Assembly: GCA_021442155.1 (NCBI GenBank)
Contig: CM038222.1
Span: 19,912,923-19,976,922, forward strand
Reading direction: 5' to 3'
DNA: 64,000 bases
Source: Cymbidium sinense
Taxonomy: Eukaryota > Streptophyta > Magnoliopsida > Asparagales > Orchidaceae
Both the position numbers and the translations under genes were made by a program. Shown one piece after another: positions 12,118 through 22,576 of this stretch (positions are counted from its first letter, which is position 1; each line of letters begins with the position of its first letter). The notes under the pieces are model-generated. The model made no database searches. It was given only the letters and a program-made list of their open reading frames with translations, and had not been told where the DNA came from.

Positions 12118-14325
12118 CCTTATGCTCTTTTGTTGATTTTTTGCTATGGTGGTTTTATTCAATCTATTTTTTGTTGTTTTTTATTCTTGCTCCCCTCACT
12201 AGAAAGTGGTTTTTTTAGTTTATTTCTATACTTAAACCCCTTCCCCTTTACCCCATTCTATACTTGCATGACCTTTTTTTGGGTCATAGTGGTGTTGTTT
12301 TTAATTGGTTTCCCTATCCTCTGAGCCTGGTGGTTTTCTTTCTATGGCTCATGCTTTGTGTCTCCTATTGGGTTATGGATGTGCAAGATTTTGGACTACC
12401 CCTTTTACCAATGAATGTTGGGTTTGCCTCTGGTTTTGGTCGGTTGTGGCCTTATTCAAATTGGTTTGTAGATTATATGGTTGGTTCTGCTGGTTGTTCC
12501 TATTTGTTTGTTTCATCTACTTGGCTATTTTGGGTGGTTATTTTTCTATGGCTGTTGTTTCCCTCTTCTAGGTTGGCTTAGTTTTGGGTTTTTTTGGTGG
12601 TTGTTGTTCTCCTTTATTGGTTTGGCTTAGAGGTTACTGCTAGTTGGTTCCATCTACCATGTGAATTATAATTAGTTGTTCTGTGGTTGTTGTCTCCCTA
12701 TTTTCTCTTTTCTAGTGACTGTCAGCTCTTTAGGATTTGGAAGGGGTTTTGTTTGCCTCTAGCATTGTTCCTTTCCTTCCAAATTTGTTGTTTCTTGTTG
12801 GGTGGTCCGCCTTGGCATTTTCTAGTTTGGCTAGTGACTACCATTTTTGTTTTTTGTTTTTGTTGGAGTTCTCCAGGTGGATTTTGGATTTGTCTATTGT
12901 TGTTCTTTTCCCTCTTTTTATGCTCTGTATTGGCTTTCTCTACTAGTTGGTTTTGATGGATGACTAGGATGGTTGGCTATTTTGGCTGGCTGGGTTGGTT
13001 GGCTAGGTGGATGTGTTGGATGTGTTTGTTGGTTGGTTTAGGTGCTTTTGGTTGGGTTTCTAATTTTCTCCTAGGTTGGTTATCCTCTCTTGGGTGCATC
13101 AATTTTTCCTTTATTTTTGCTTCCCAGTTTGGGTGTCAGTTTTCCTGCTGCTCATCTTATTGGCTACTAGCCTAGGTGGTTTTATTGGTTGTTTTGTCGA
13201 TGGAAGGATATGAGATCTTGTTGTTTTTTTGGTCCTATTTTAGGACTTATTGTTGGGGGTTGGTTGCTTGAGGGGTTTTTTTGTAGCTGCTGTCTTGCCT
13301 TGGATGCTTGTGCCTTGGCTTGGTGTTTTGGGCTTTATGTTGGCTTTTGGTATTGAGTCCCTTTGGTTATGTTGGCTCTCCTTATTTCCTGATATTTTCC
13401 TCTTAGTTGGTGATGGTGGATTTACTTTCCTTTTGGTTGCCTTGGTGGTGGTTTTGATGGTAATTTTTGGATGCCCCCTTGGTCTCTCTATGCTATGGCT
13501 TTCCTCTCTCTGGTGCTTCTTATCTTCTACTATTTTGTTCTTTGGGTGGAGGTTTTTCCCTTGGATTTGGATTGTAAGGGCTATGGACATAGTTGTGGGT
13601 TGGGCCCCGACCCCTATAACTTTTGGGATGCTGGCTTTATGTGTTTGGTCTGTTGTGGGTTTTGGTTCATGGGTTGGCTGCTAGCTGGCTGATAGCTGGC
13701 TATTTTTCTCAATTTTTTTGGTGCATGAACTAGATCAATATGGACTATTTTTCCTTGGATGGTTGCTTATATCAGATATGCTAGCTATGATGGCCTAGAT
13801 GCTTCCCCAAAACTTCTCTCTGGTTGGTAGCATGCATACGATTGTAACCCATCTCATGAAGTTTGGATGCTTATTTGTATTATTGCCCCTTGAGATGATC
13901 TTAACTATGCCCGACCCTTCTCTTTCTCACCCCTTTCTAAATTGTTTACTTTATCATTTTCCCTTCAGCTATGACCATTGCCTTTGTATTATTTTGCATA
14001 TTTCTTTTGCGGTTGGAACTCTGATGGAATAATATGCCAACTATTGATGGATCTTGCTTATCTTTCCTTCTCAAAGGATCATGAGTCTAACTAGTCCTTT
14101 TACTATTTTCTTAAGTTTTATTAGTCCTTTTTGTGTCTTTTCTCATTAACTTTTATGTTGTTGCTTTTGCTCTTTATTTTCTTTTCCATTGTACTTAGAA
14201 GGGTTTAGCTCTTTAGGTTTTATTGTAGCTCTCTTAGGTTTCAGAAATTTGAGCTTTACCCTTTAAAGACATTGTCATTTATTTCTATGGTAATAAAATT
14301 CTGACTTTTCCTAAAAAGAAAAAAA
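12118..14325 (+). other. LINE 3' region of copy L3, GT-rich
   Basis: Homologous to the L1 and L2 3' regions. Several hydrophobic open frames overlap on both strands, for example 12264-12581 and 12305-12571. An 88-residue frame here resembles one at 3845-4111 in L1, but an alternative frame is equally long. No domain recognised. Confidence 0.7.
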
Positions 14326-14337
14326 CTAAACACTAAG

Positions 14338-14788
14338 AATGGGTAGAACCTTGATAGGAGGAACATCACCAAACCAAGTTCAGCTTAGATCCAGCTTGAG
14401 GCAAGGTAGAGCAAGCAATATCGTAGTTGGTAGTGGGATCTGAGGTGGGTGGATATAGAGGATAGTGGTGGTTGAGTGGAGGAGGGAGGCAAACCGGGTG
14501 AGTAGCAGGTGAAGGAGAGACTGGGGATGAGGGAGAGATTGGGGATATGATGGTGGATCCCGCTACTGAGAGGTGGCCGATGGGAACTAGAGAACCAAGA
14601 ATGGTCGATCGATCTACGCCATGGAGGTTTTATAAGAGAGACTTAGTTATGTTTTGATTTGCTCTGCATGCTCATTTTTTATCTATGTTGTCTTGTGTCT
14701 TAAAAAACTTGGTGTGTTACTTGGTTGATGAAATCGAAAAGAAGAAATGTTGAATCTGAATTTGTTCTTTGTTAAAAAAAAGAAAAAA
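14338..14788 (+). pseudogene. GR-RBP 3'-half retro-fragment (copy G4, degraded)
   Basis: Shares the AATGGGTAGAACCTTGAT start and the 3' UTR, but the Gly-rich region carries many small deletions, so no frame survives. The A-rich end (with interruptions) is at about 14774-14788. It closes the third composite unit; the next 1.1 kb are telomere-like, with no further LINE. Confidence 0.75.
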
Positions 14789-15878
14789 TACCAAAAAACT
14801 CTAAACCCTAAACTAAAACCTAAACCATAAACCTAAAACCTAAACCCTAAACCCTAAACCCTAAACCGTAAAAACCATAAACCCTAAACCCTAAATCCCT
14901 AAACTCTAAAACCCTAAACCCTAAACCCTAGACCCTAAATAACAAAAAAATAAACTAAATATACTAAATAAATCAAAACCAATAGGTTTACTAATTTTTT
15001 TTAAAAAACCTTAAACCCTAAACCCTAAAACCCTAAACCCTAAATCCTAAACCCTAAACCCTAAAACATACAACCCATAACCCTAAACCTAAATCCCAAA
15101 CCCTAAAACTGAAACTCAAAACCCTAAACCTTACACCCTAAACCCTAAACTCTAAATCGTAAACCCTAAATCCTAGAAACCTGAAAACCTAAACCTAAAC
15201 TAAATAAAACCTAAAAATAAAAGAAATAGAAAAATGTAAACCTAAATAAATTAAAAACCTAAACTAAAACCTAAACCTAAACATAAAAATAAAATAAAAC
15301 TAAAAATATAAACTAAAAAAAAATAAAATAAATAAAAACCTAAACTAAACTAAAAAATAAAATAAACCTAAAAATAAAAGACCAAAAAAAAAAACTAAAC
15401 CTAAAATAAACCTAAAATTAAAATAAACTGAACTTAAACAAAAAATTAAAACCTAAAAATAAACCTAAACAAAATCCTAAAACCTAAACCAAAAAATATA
15501 AAATAAAAACATAAACCTAAACATAAAAATAAAAAATAAAACCTAAACCTAAAGATAAAATAAAAGTAAAACTCAACAAAAAAATAAACATATACCTAAA
15601 CCTAAACCTAAAAGATCTACCAAAATAAAAAACCTAAACTAAAATAAATAAACCTAAAATAAATAAACTAAACTAAATAAACATAAAAAATAAACCTAAA
15701 TATAAAAAAATAAAGTAAACTAAAATAAAGAAATAAACTTAATATACTAAATAAACCTAAACCAACCGGATTACATAATTTAAATAAAAAATCATAAACC
15801 CTAAATCTTAAACTATAAAACCTAAGCCCTAAACCCTAAACCCTAAACCTACAACCCTAAACCATAAACAATAAACCA
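14789..15878. repeat. Telomere-like array between G4 and the inverted repeat
   Basis: CCCTAAA-type repeats at 14795-14940 and 15005-15190, the G-poor AAATAAACCTAAA type at 15190-15740, then CCCTAAA-type again. Punctuation motifs occur near 14955-15005 and 15741-15785. No gene seen. Confidence 0.88.
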
Positions 15879-15975
15879 TAAACCATAACCCTAAACCCTA
15901 AACCCTAAACCCCAAACCCTAAACCTAAACCTAAAGTAACTAAATAAATTAAAAAATAAACCTAAGCCCTAAAAT
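15879..15975 (+). repeat. Left arm of 97-bp inverted repeat
   Basis: Read by eye, the reverse complement of 15879-15975 is identical base for base to 17219-17315. Similarity continues outward, with mismatches, for roughly another 150 bp on each side. This is where the telomere-like DNA changes orientation. Confidence 0.85.
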
Positions 15976-16169
15976 CTAATAAGAAACTCCAAATTTTTTA
16001 TGTTGAAAAATTTCCAGAAAGAGGGGAAAAAAATCACGGGGCCTAGCCCAGTAAAAATCTGCCACTATATATCTATTTCGGTGTACAAAGTTTAAGTTTT
16101 CCTGATAATGAAATTACAAAATTGTATGTGAGAAAGCCTGACAATGGGAATCCTAATCGGTAACAACAA

Positions 16170-16550
16170 ATATGCAATGATGGTTAGGCTATAATAGTTG
16201 TTGGTAGCAGTTGATGATGGTGAACAACGATGGTTAGTGGTGGTGATGATCAATGGAGATGATCGATAATGATGGCCGGTGGTGGTGACTGATGATGGTG
16301 GTCAATGACTACGATGACCGATGGTGATGGCCAACGGCGGCTATCAGCCATGGTCGGTGGCGGTGGAGACCGACGACGGTGGTCGGCGGTGATGACCAAC
16401 GATGGTGGTTGATGACGATGATGATCGGTGGTGGTGGCCGACGGCGACGACGACTGGCGATGGTGATCGGCGGTGATGACCGGTGACGGTGATTGATGAT
16501 GACGATGATCGATGGTGGTGGCTGATAGTGGCGATCGATGACCGTCGACT
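16170..16550. repeat. Degenerate GATGGTGGT / GATGAC simple repeat
   Basis: Imperfect 3- and 6-base periodic sequence (GATGGT, GGTGGC, GATGACC, GATGATC). Frames on both strands look open only because of the periodicity; the minus-strand open frame (16344-16586, His/Ser/Arg-rich) is an artefact of it. Confidence 0.75.
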
Positions 16551-16552
16551 AG

Positions 16553-16729
16553 TGGTACGATTATGCTTGGAGGTTCTCCAAGTCATTTATTGAAGTTGGG
16601 GAGTTCGAACAAGCAACTATGAGAGAGCTAGCATTGGAAGGTAGTGATAAGAGAGAAGGTTATATTGTTGTTAGAATAACCATTGAAGATGAAGATGATT
16701 TTTTTTTCTTGAAGGATCTTCTTGTGTAA
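16553..16729 (+). pseudogene. Coding-like 3' exon remnant, unknown product
   Basis: This frame stays open for 58 codons with non-repetitive, protein-like composition: WYDYAWRFSKSF at the start, then EVGEFEQATMRELAL, IVVRITIEDEDD, and LKDLLV before TAA. No start codon or splice acceptor can be assigned; upstream it runs into the simple repeat. An AATAAATAAT-like signal about 65 bp downstream would fit a 3' UTR. I do not recognise the family. It could be chance; a database protein search is the deciding test. Confidence 0.3.
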
Positions 16730-17218
16730 TCGTTCTTTTCATCACCTCATCTTTCTCATTCTAAAAATGTGTTTCCAACAAAAGCAATAAATAATATCTA
16801 AAAAATATTATACATATTAAATGAGTCTATAGTTGTCCGACAACTATTAAAAAAATAACATAGTAGTTACATTTATAAATGACAACCAACCACTAGAAAG
16901 GCATAATGAATGTATCCAATTCACTTAATATATGTAAGAGAGTTACTAAAAATGCAAAGTGAACTGAGAATTTATTTTTGAATCATTCATGACACATTTG
17001 CAATTTATAATGATTAGTTTTAATTATCATGATATCTAATATGAATCTGATTGACGATAATCATCTTAGCTAATTTTTTCTTAAGTCAAAAAAATAAAAT
17101 TTTATCAAGCCCTTTGAGATGATTTAAGTAGAAATCACTCCTCAAATTTTAGCATGTTCTTTAATTAACCATGTTGAGGTTTTTTAGGTGTTATATTGCA
17201 TAAAGTTGTTGAGTGAAT

Positions 17219-17315
17219 ATTTTAGGGCTTAGGTTTATTTTTTAATTTATTTAGTTACTTTAGGTTTAGGTTTAGGGTTTGGGGTTTAGGGTTTAGGGTT
17301 TAGGGTTATGGTTTA
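17219..17315 (-). repeat. Right arm of 97-bp inverted repeat
   Basis: Exact partner of 15879-15975. From here rightward the G-rich telomere strand (TTTAGGG) is on +. Confidence 0.85.
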
Positions 17316-18159
17316 GGATTTAGGGTTGTAGGTTTAGGGTTTAGGGTTTAAGGTTTAGGGTTTAGGGCTTAGGTTTTAGAGTTTAGGATTTAAGGTTTAT
17401 GGTTTTTTTATTTAAATTATGTAATCTAGTAGGTTTAGGTTTATTTTTAGTTTATTTTATTTTATTTAGTTTAAGCTTAGGTTTAGATTTAGGTTGACAT
17501 TTTATTTATTTTTATTTATGTTATTTTAGTTTAGGTTTATGTTTATTTTATTTTTATTTAAAGTTTAGATTTTTCCTAGTTTATGATTTAGGTTTTTCTT
17601 AGTTTATGATTTAGGTTTTATTTTTTATTAATTTTTAGGTTTTGTTTTTAGTTTTATTTATTAGGTTTATATTTTTAATAAGTTTTTATATTATTATATT
17701 TTAGGTTTATTTTGTTTATATTTTAGGTTTATTTTTATTTTATTTAGGTTTTTTAATTTTTTTAATTTAGTTTAGGTTTTTATTTATTTTATTTTATTTT
17801 AGTTTTTATTTTTATTTTATTTTCTTTTGAGGTTTAGGTTTAGGTTTAGGTTTACATTTTAGGTTATGTTTTTACTTCATTTTATTTTCATTTAAGTTTT
17901 TTATGTATTTTATTTTTGGGGCTTATTTAGTTTAGGTTTACATTTTTATCCATTTAGGGTTTAAGGTTTCAAGTTTAGGGTTTGGAGTTTATAGCTTAGT
18001 TTTTAGGGTTTAGGGTTTAGGTTTTAGGGTGTAGGGTTTAGGGTTTAAGGTTTAGAGTTTAGTTTAGGGTTTAGTGTTTGTGGGTTTTATGGTTTAGGGT
18101 TTGGGATTTAGGTTTCAGGTTTAGGGTTCAGGTTTTAGTTTAGGGTTTAAGGTTTTTCA
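17316..18159. repeat. Telomere-like array, G-rich strand on +
   Basis: TTTAGGG-type at 17316-17400 and 17945-18150; G-poor TTTATTTTAGG-type in between, after a variant punctuation motif near 17405-17445. No gene seen. Confidence 0.9.
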
Positions 18160-18613
18160 TTTTTTTTCTAATAGAGAAAAAATTTAGATTCAATATTTAT
18201 TATTTTTGATTTGATCAACTAAGTAACACACCAAGTTTTCTATGACATAAAAAACAACAGAAATTAAAAATGAGCATGCATAAAGAAAATCAAAAATAAT
18301 AGATAACGAGAATCGCCTCTACGATAAAGACACAGTACCATAAGCATCAGATCGGATCGACCATTCTTCATTTTCTTCCCATCAAGCCTCACAAAGTAGA
18401 TAGACCATCATATCCCTGATCTCTCCCTCCGCCACCACCACATCTGTAATCTCCATCTCTCCTCCCGCCTCCATAACCACCACAACTCTGACCACCACCT
18501 TCATATCCACCACCACCATTGAGATAACCGCTGCCTCCGCCTTCGCCTCCACCTCTAGATCTAGGTTGAGCTCGGTTGATGGTGATGATCCTGCGATCAA
18601 GGTTCTTCCATTC
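18160..18613 (-). pseudogene. GR-RBP 3'-half retro-fragment (copy G5)
   Basis: First minus-strand copy, with the T-run end at the left and the AATGG breakpoint at 18613. Part of the Gly-rich tail is deleted (the GGYGGGGQS block is shortened). A frameshift and altered stop context disable it. Its upstream side (right) carries the flank type also seen next to G12, G13 and G14 (TTTATTTTTAAATTTATTTAGTT). Confidence 0.8.
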
Positions 18614-21600
18614 TTAGGGTTTAAGCTTAGGTTTGGGTTTACTAGGTTTTAGGGTTTAGGTTTATTTTTAAATTTATTTAGTTGCTTCAGGTTTAGGATT
18701 AGGGTTTTGGGTTTAGGGTTTAGGGTTTATTATAAGGGTTTAGGGTTTAGTGGTAGGGTTTAGGATTTATTGGTAGGGTTTTGGGTTTAGTGCTAGGGTT
18801 TAGGGTTTAGGGCTTAGGGTTTTAGGATTATTACTTTTAGGGTTTAAGGTTTAGGGTTAGGGTTTAAGGTTTAGGGTTTAGGGTTTAGGGTTTTAGATTT
18901 AGGGTTTAAGGGTTTTTTTTTTAAAAAAAATAAGTTAGTTTATTTTGTATATTTTGTTTATTTTTTATTTAATTTACTTTACTTTATTTTTAATTTTTAT
19001 ATAGATTTATTTTCTATTTAGTTTAGCTTATTTATTTTAGGTTTATTTATTTTGGTTTAGGTTTTTTATTTTAGTTTAATTTTTAGGGAGAGATCAGGGT
19101 TTATATAAATAAATTTTTAGTTTATTTTAGGTTTAGGTTTATTTTCTAGTTGAGTTATATTTTTATTTATATTTTTATGTTTAGCTTTTATTTTTTATTT
19201 TAGGTTTAGGTTTTTATTTTATTTTTATAAGTTTAGTTTTTAGGTTTTTATATTAGGTTTATTTTCATGTATTATTTTTTAGTTTAGGTTTAGGTTTAAT
19301 TTTAGTTTATTTTATATTATTTAGTTTAAGTTTAGGCTTTGGTTTTATTTATTTTAGTTCAATTTATTTTAGTTTAGGTTAGGTTTATTTTATTTTATTT
19401 TTTTATATTTATTTTAGCTTTAGGATTTTTTTAGTTTAGGGCTTAGGTTTTATTTTTCATTTATTTTTAGGTTTTATTTTTAGGTTTATTTTTGAGGTTT
19501 ATTTTTGAGGTTTATCTTTTTATTTAGTTTTTATTTTATTTTATTTTAAGTTTCTTTTATTTTTATTTAACATTTAGTTTTTATTTTATTTAGGTTTTTT
19601 ATTGTTAGGTTAATTTTATTTTTTAATTTAATTTAGGTTTGTATCTATTTTATTTTAGTTTATTTTTATTTTTTATTTAAATTTATTTTTAGGTTTAGTT
19701 TAGGTTTTAGTTTAGGTTTTCATGTTATTTTATTATTTTATTTTATTTAGGTTTAGGTTTTGTTTTATTTTATTTTTATCTTTTATTTAGTTCAATTTTA
19801 GGTTTTCTGATTTGGTTTTAGAGTTTGGTAGGGTTTTGGGCCAGGATTTTAGTTAGGTTTAGGATTAGTTTAGGGTTTATTGTATGCTTTAGTGGTCCAG
19901 TTTTGAGGTTTAGTTAGCCCAGGGTTTAGTTTAGAGTGGTCAGTTTAGGGTTAATTTAAGGCCTGGGTTTAGTGGCCCAGGCCTTAGCCTGGGTGGTGGC
20001 CCATGGTTAGTACCAGTTAGGGTCAGGTAGTTTAGGGTTTAGGCCCAGGTTTAGTGCAGGGTCCAGTAGTTTAGGTAGTGTTATGGCCAAGGTTAGGGAG
20101 GTTAGTTTAGGATCAGGTTTTGGTTTTGGGTTTTAAAAAAATAAACAAACCCAGGTTTATGTTTTTTAGTTTATTTTATAATTTTAATTATGTTTTTCAT
20201 TTTAGTTTACTATTTTGGGTTTATGTTTAGGTTTATATTTGTTTTTAAGTTTAGTTTTATTTTATTTTATTTTCTAAGTTTTGGTTTTATTTTTTATTTT
20301 TAGGTTTGGGTTTAGGTTTTTATTTTATTTTCTTAGGTTTAGGTTTTAAGTTTTTATTTTAGGTTTATTTTTAAGTTTTATTTTTTAGTCCAGGTTTAGG
20401 TTGATTTTTAGTTTATTTTATTTTATTTAATTTAGGTCTATATTTAAGTTTAGGTTTAGTTTATTTCAAGTTTAGGTTTAGGTTTAATTTGTTTTAGTTT
20501 AAGTTTAAGTTTAGTTTATTTTTATTTTAGGTTTAGGTTTTTTTTAAATTTAGGGTTTAGGTTTTATTTTTTATATGGTTTTAGGTTTTATTTTTATGTT
20601 TATTGTTTAGGTTTAGGTTTTCATTTAGTTTTTATTTTATTTTATTTTAGGTTTATTTCATTTTTATTTTATGTTTAGGTTTTATTTTATTTCAATTTTT
20701 TATTTTTAGGTTTATTTAATGTTTTAGTTTTATTTGGGTTTTTCTTTATTTTATTTTACTTTAGTTATTATTTTTTATTTTATTTTATTTTTAGGTTTAG
20801 GTTTAAGTTTAGGTCTATGTTTTAGTTTAGGTTTTTATTTTATTTTATTTAGGTTTATGTTTTTTTATTTGTTTTATTTTTATGTTTTATTTAGTTTAGG
20901 TTTAGGTTTTTATGTTTTTAGGGTTTAGGTTTAGGGTTTGGGGTTTAGGGTTTAGGGTTAAGGGTTTAGGGCTTAGGATTTAGGGTTTTAGGGTTTAGGG
21001 TTTATGGTTTATGGTTTAGGGTTTTGGTTTTATTTATTTTAGTTTAGTTTATTTTAGTTTAGGTTTATGTTTATTGTTTATTTTAGGTTTAGGTTTTTAG
21101 TTAAATGTTTAGGTTTATTCTTTTTTAGGTTTATTTTAAGGTTTAAGTTTTATTTAGTTTTATTTTTTTAGGTTTATTTTATCATTATTTTACATTTAGT
21201 TTTATTTTATTTAGGTTTTACTTTTAGGTTTATTTTATTTTATTTAGTTTTATTTTATTTTAGTTTTGTTTAATTTTATTTTTATTTTATTTTATTTTTA
21301 TGTTTAAGTTTAGGTTTAGGTTTAGTTTTAGTTTAGGTTTTTATTTTATTTTATTATTTTATTTTATTTTGATTTAGGTTTTTCTATTTATTTTATTTTT
21401 AGGTTTAGGTTTTTAAGTTTTTAGGGTTTAGGGTTTAGGGTTTATGGTTTAGGGTTTAGGGTTTAGTGTTTAGAGTTTAGAGTTTTAAGGTTTAGGGTTA
21501 TGGTTAGTTCTATTTTATTTTAGTTTTATGTTTATTTAGTTTATTTATATAGTTTAGGTTAGTTTATTAGTATTAGGTTTAGGTTTTACTTATTTTAGTT

Positions 21601-22091
21601 TTGGTTTAGGTTGATTTTATTTTTATTTTAAGGTTAGGTTTTATTTTTTATTTATTCTTAGTTTTATTTTTTTTATGTTTAGGCTTAAGTTTATTTATTT
21701 TATTTTAGGTTTATTTTATTGTTATTTTAGGCTTAATTTTTATTTTATTTATGGTTTTATTTAGTTTATGTTTTTATTTATTTTATTTTAGTTTAGGTTT
21801 AGGTTTTAGTTTAATTTAATTTAATTTTTTTATTTTATTTTGATTTAGGTTTTTTTATTTATTTTATTTTTAGGTTTTATTTAGTTTAAATTTAGGTTTT
21901 TAGCTTTTTACTATTTAGGGTTTAGAGTTTAGGGTTTAGGGTTTATTTAGGGTTTAGGGTTTGTGGTTTAGTGTTTAGGGTTTAGGGTTTAGGGTTTAGG
22001 GATTTGGGTTTAGTGTTTAGGGTTTATGTTTTAGGGTTTAGGGTTTAGGGTTTAGGTTTTATAGAGTTTAGGGTTTAGGGTTTAAGGTTTT
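18614..22091. repeat. Telomere-like array, 3.5 kb
   Basis: Blocks of TTTAGGG-type (18700-18910, 20910-21030, 21420-21500, 21905-22080) alternate with the G-poor T3-5 A G0-3 type. A GC-richer island with GGCCCAGG-type words lies at about 19810-20130. Several open frames here only reflect the scarcity of stops in T-rich repeats. No gene seen. Confidence 0.9.
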
Positions 22092-22576
22092 TCATTTTTT
22101 TGAACAGAGAACAAATTCATATTCCACATTTCTTCTTTTTGATTTCATCAACCAAGTAACACACCAAGTTTTCTAAGACATAAGCGATGACATAGATCAA
22201 AAATGTGCAAGCATAGAGCAAATCAAAAACCCTATATAACTAGAATCGTCTCCTATATAAAGACACTATTCTATAAGCAACAGATCAGATCGATCGTTCT
22301 TCAGTATCTCTAGTGCCCATCAAAACCACCCAGGCCTCTCGAGTAGTCGGATCCACCATTATATCCCTGATCTCTCCCTCCGCCACCACCACAGTTGTAA
22401 CTCTGTCGTTCCTCCCACTTCCATATTACCCTTTGCTCAGGCCCCACCTTCATATCCACACCTCTAGATCCCCCACCACCACTATGAAAACCACCGCGTC
22501 CTCCTTCACCTCCACCGCTAGATCTAGACTGAGCCTAATTGACGGTGATGTTCCTACCATCAAGGTTTTGCCCATT
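22092..22576 (-). pseudogene. GR-RBP 3'-half retro-fragment (copy G6)
   Basis: Full-length fragment from T-run to the AATGGG breakpoint at 22576. The 3' UTR is very close to that of G2 and G14. The Gly-rich tail has local scrambling around 22420-22480, so no frame is intact. The open plus-strand frame at 22313-22588 is its antisense shadow. Confidence 0.82.

Larger units (their letters stand above)
10905..14325 (+). mobile_element. 5'-truncated L1-type LINE, copy L3
   Basis: Third copy with the shared truncation point, 4215 bp after the L2 start. Small deletions give it a slightly shorter 3' region, which ends in AATAAAATTC and an A-rich run before CACTAAG and GR-RBP copy G4. Confidence 0.85.
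15976..17218. other. Non-telomeric spacer between inverted arms
   Basis: About 1.24 kb with neither TTTAGGG nor CCCTAAA arrays. It holds a GATGGT-type simple repeat, a short coding-like stretch with a possible polyadenylation signal after it, and about 480 bp of AT-rich sequence that I do not recognise. Confidence 0.7.

Noticed and set aside
13240..13590. Lys/Pro-rich minus-strand frame of 116 residues
   Set aside because: Antisense of the GT-rich LINE 3' region of copy L3; no homologous frame kept in the sister copies.
16344..16586. His/Ser/Arg-rich minus-strand frame
   Set aside because: Produced by the GATGGT-type simple repeat; no start context or motif.
15879..17315. Head-to-head telomere fusion
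   Set aside because: A fusion of two ends would read TTTAGGG then CCCTAAA; here the order is CCCTAAA, spacer, TTTAGGG.
20734..20928. Phe/Leu/Tyr-rich open frame, and a similar one at 41360-41626
   Set aside because: Translation of T-rich telomere-like repeats; composition alone explains it.
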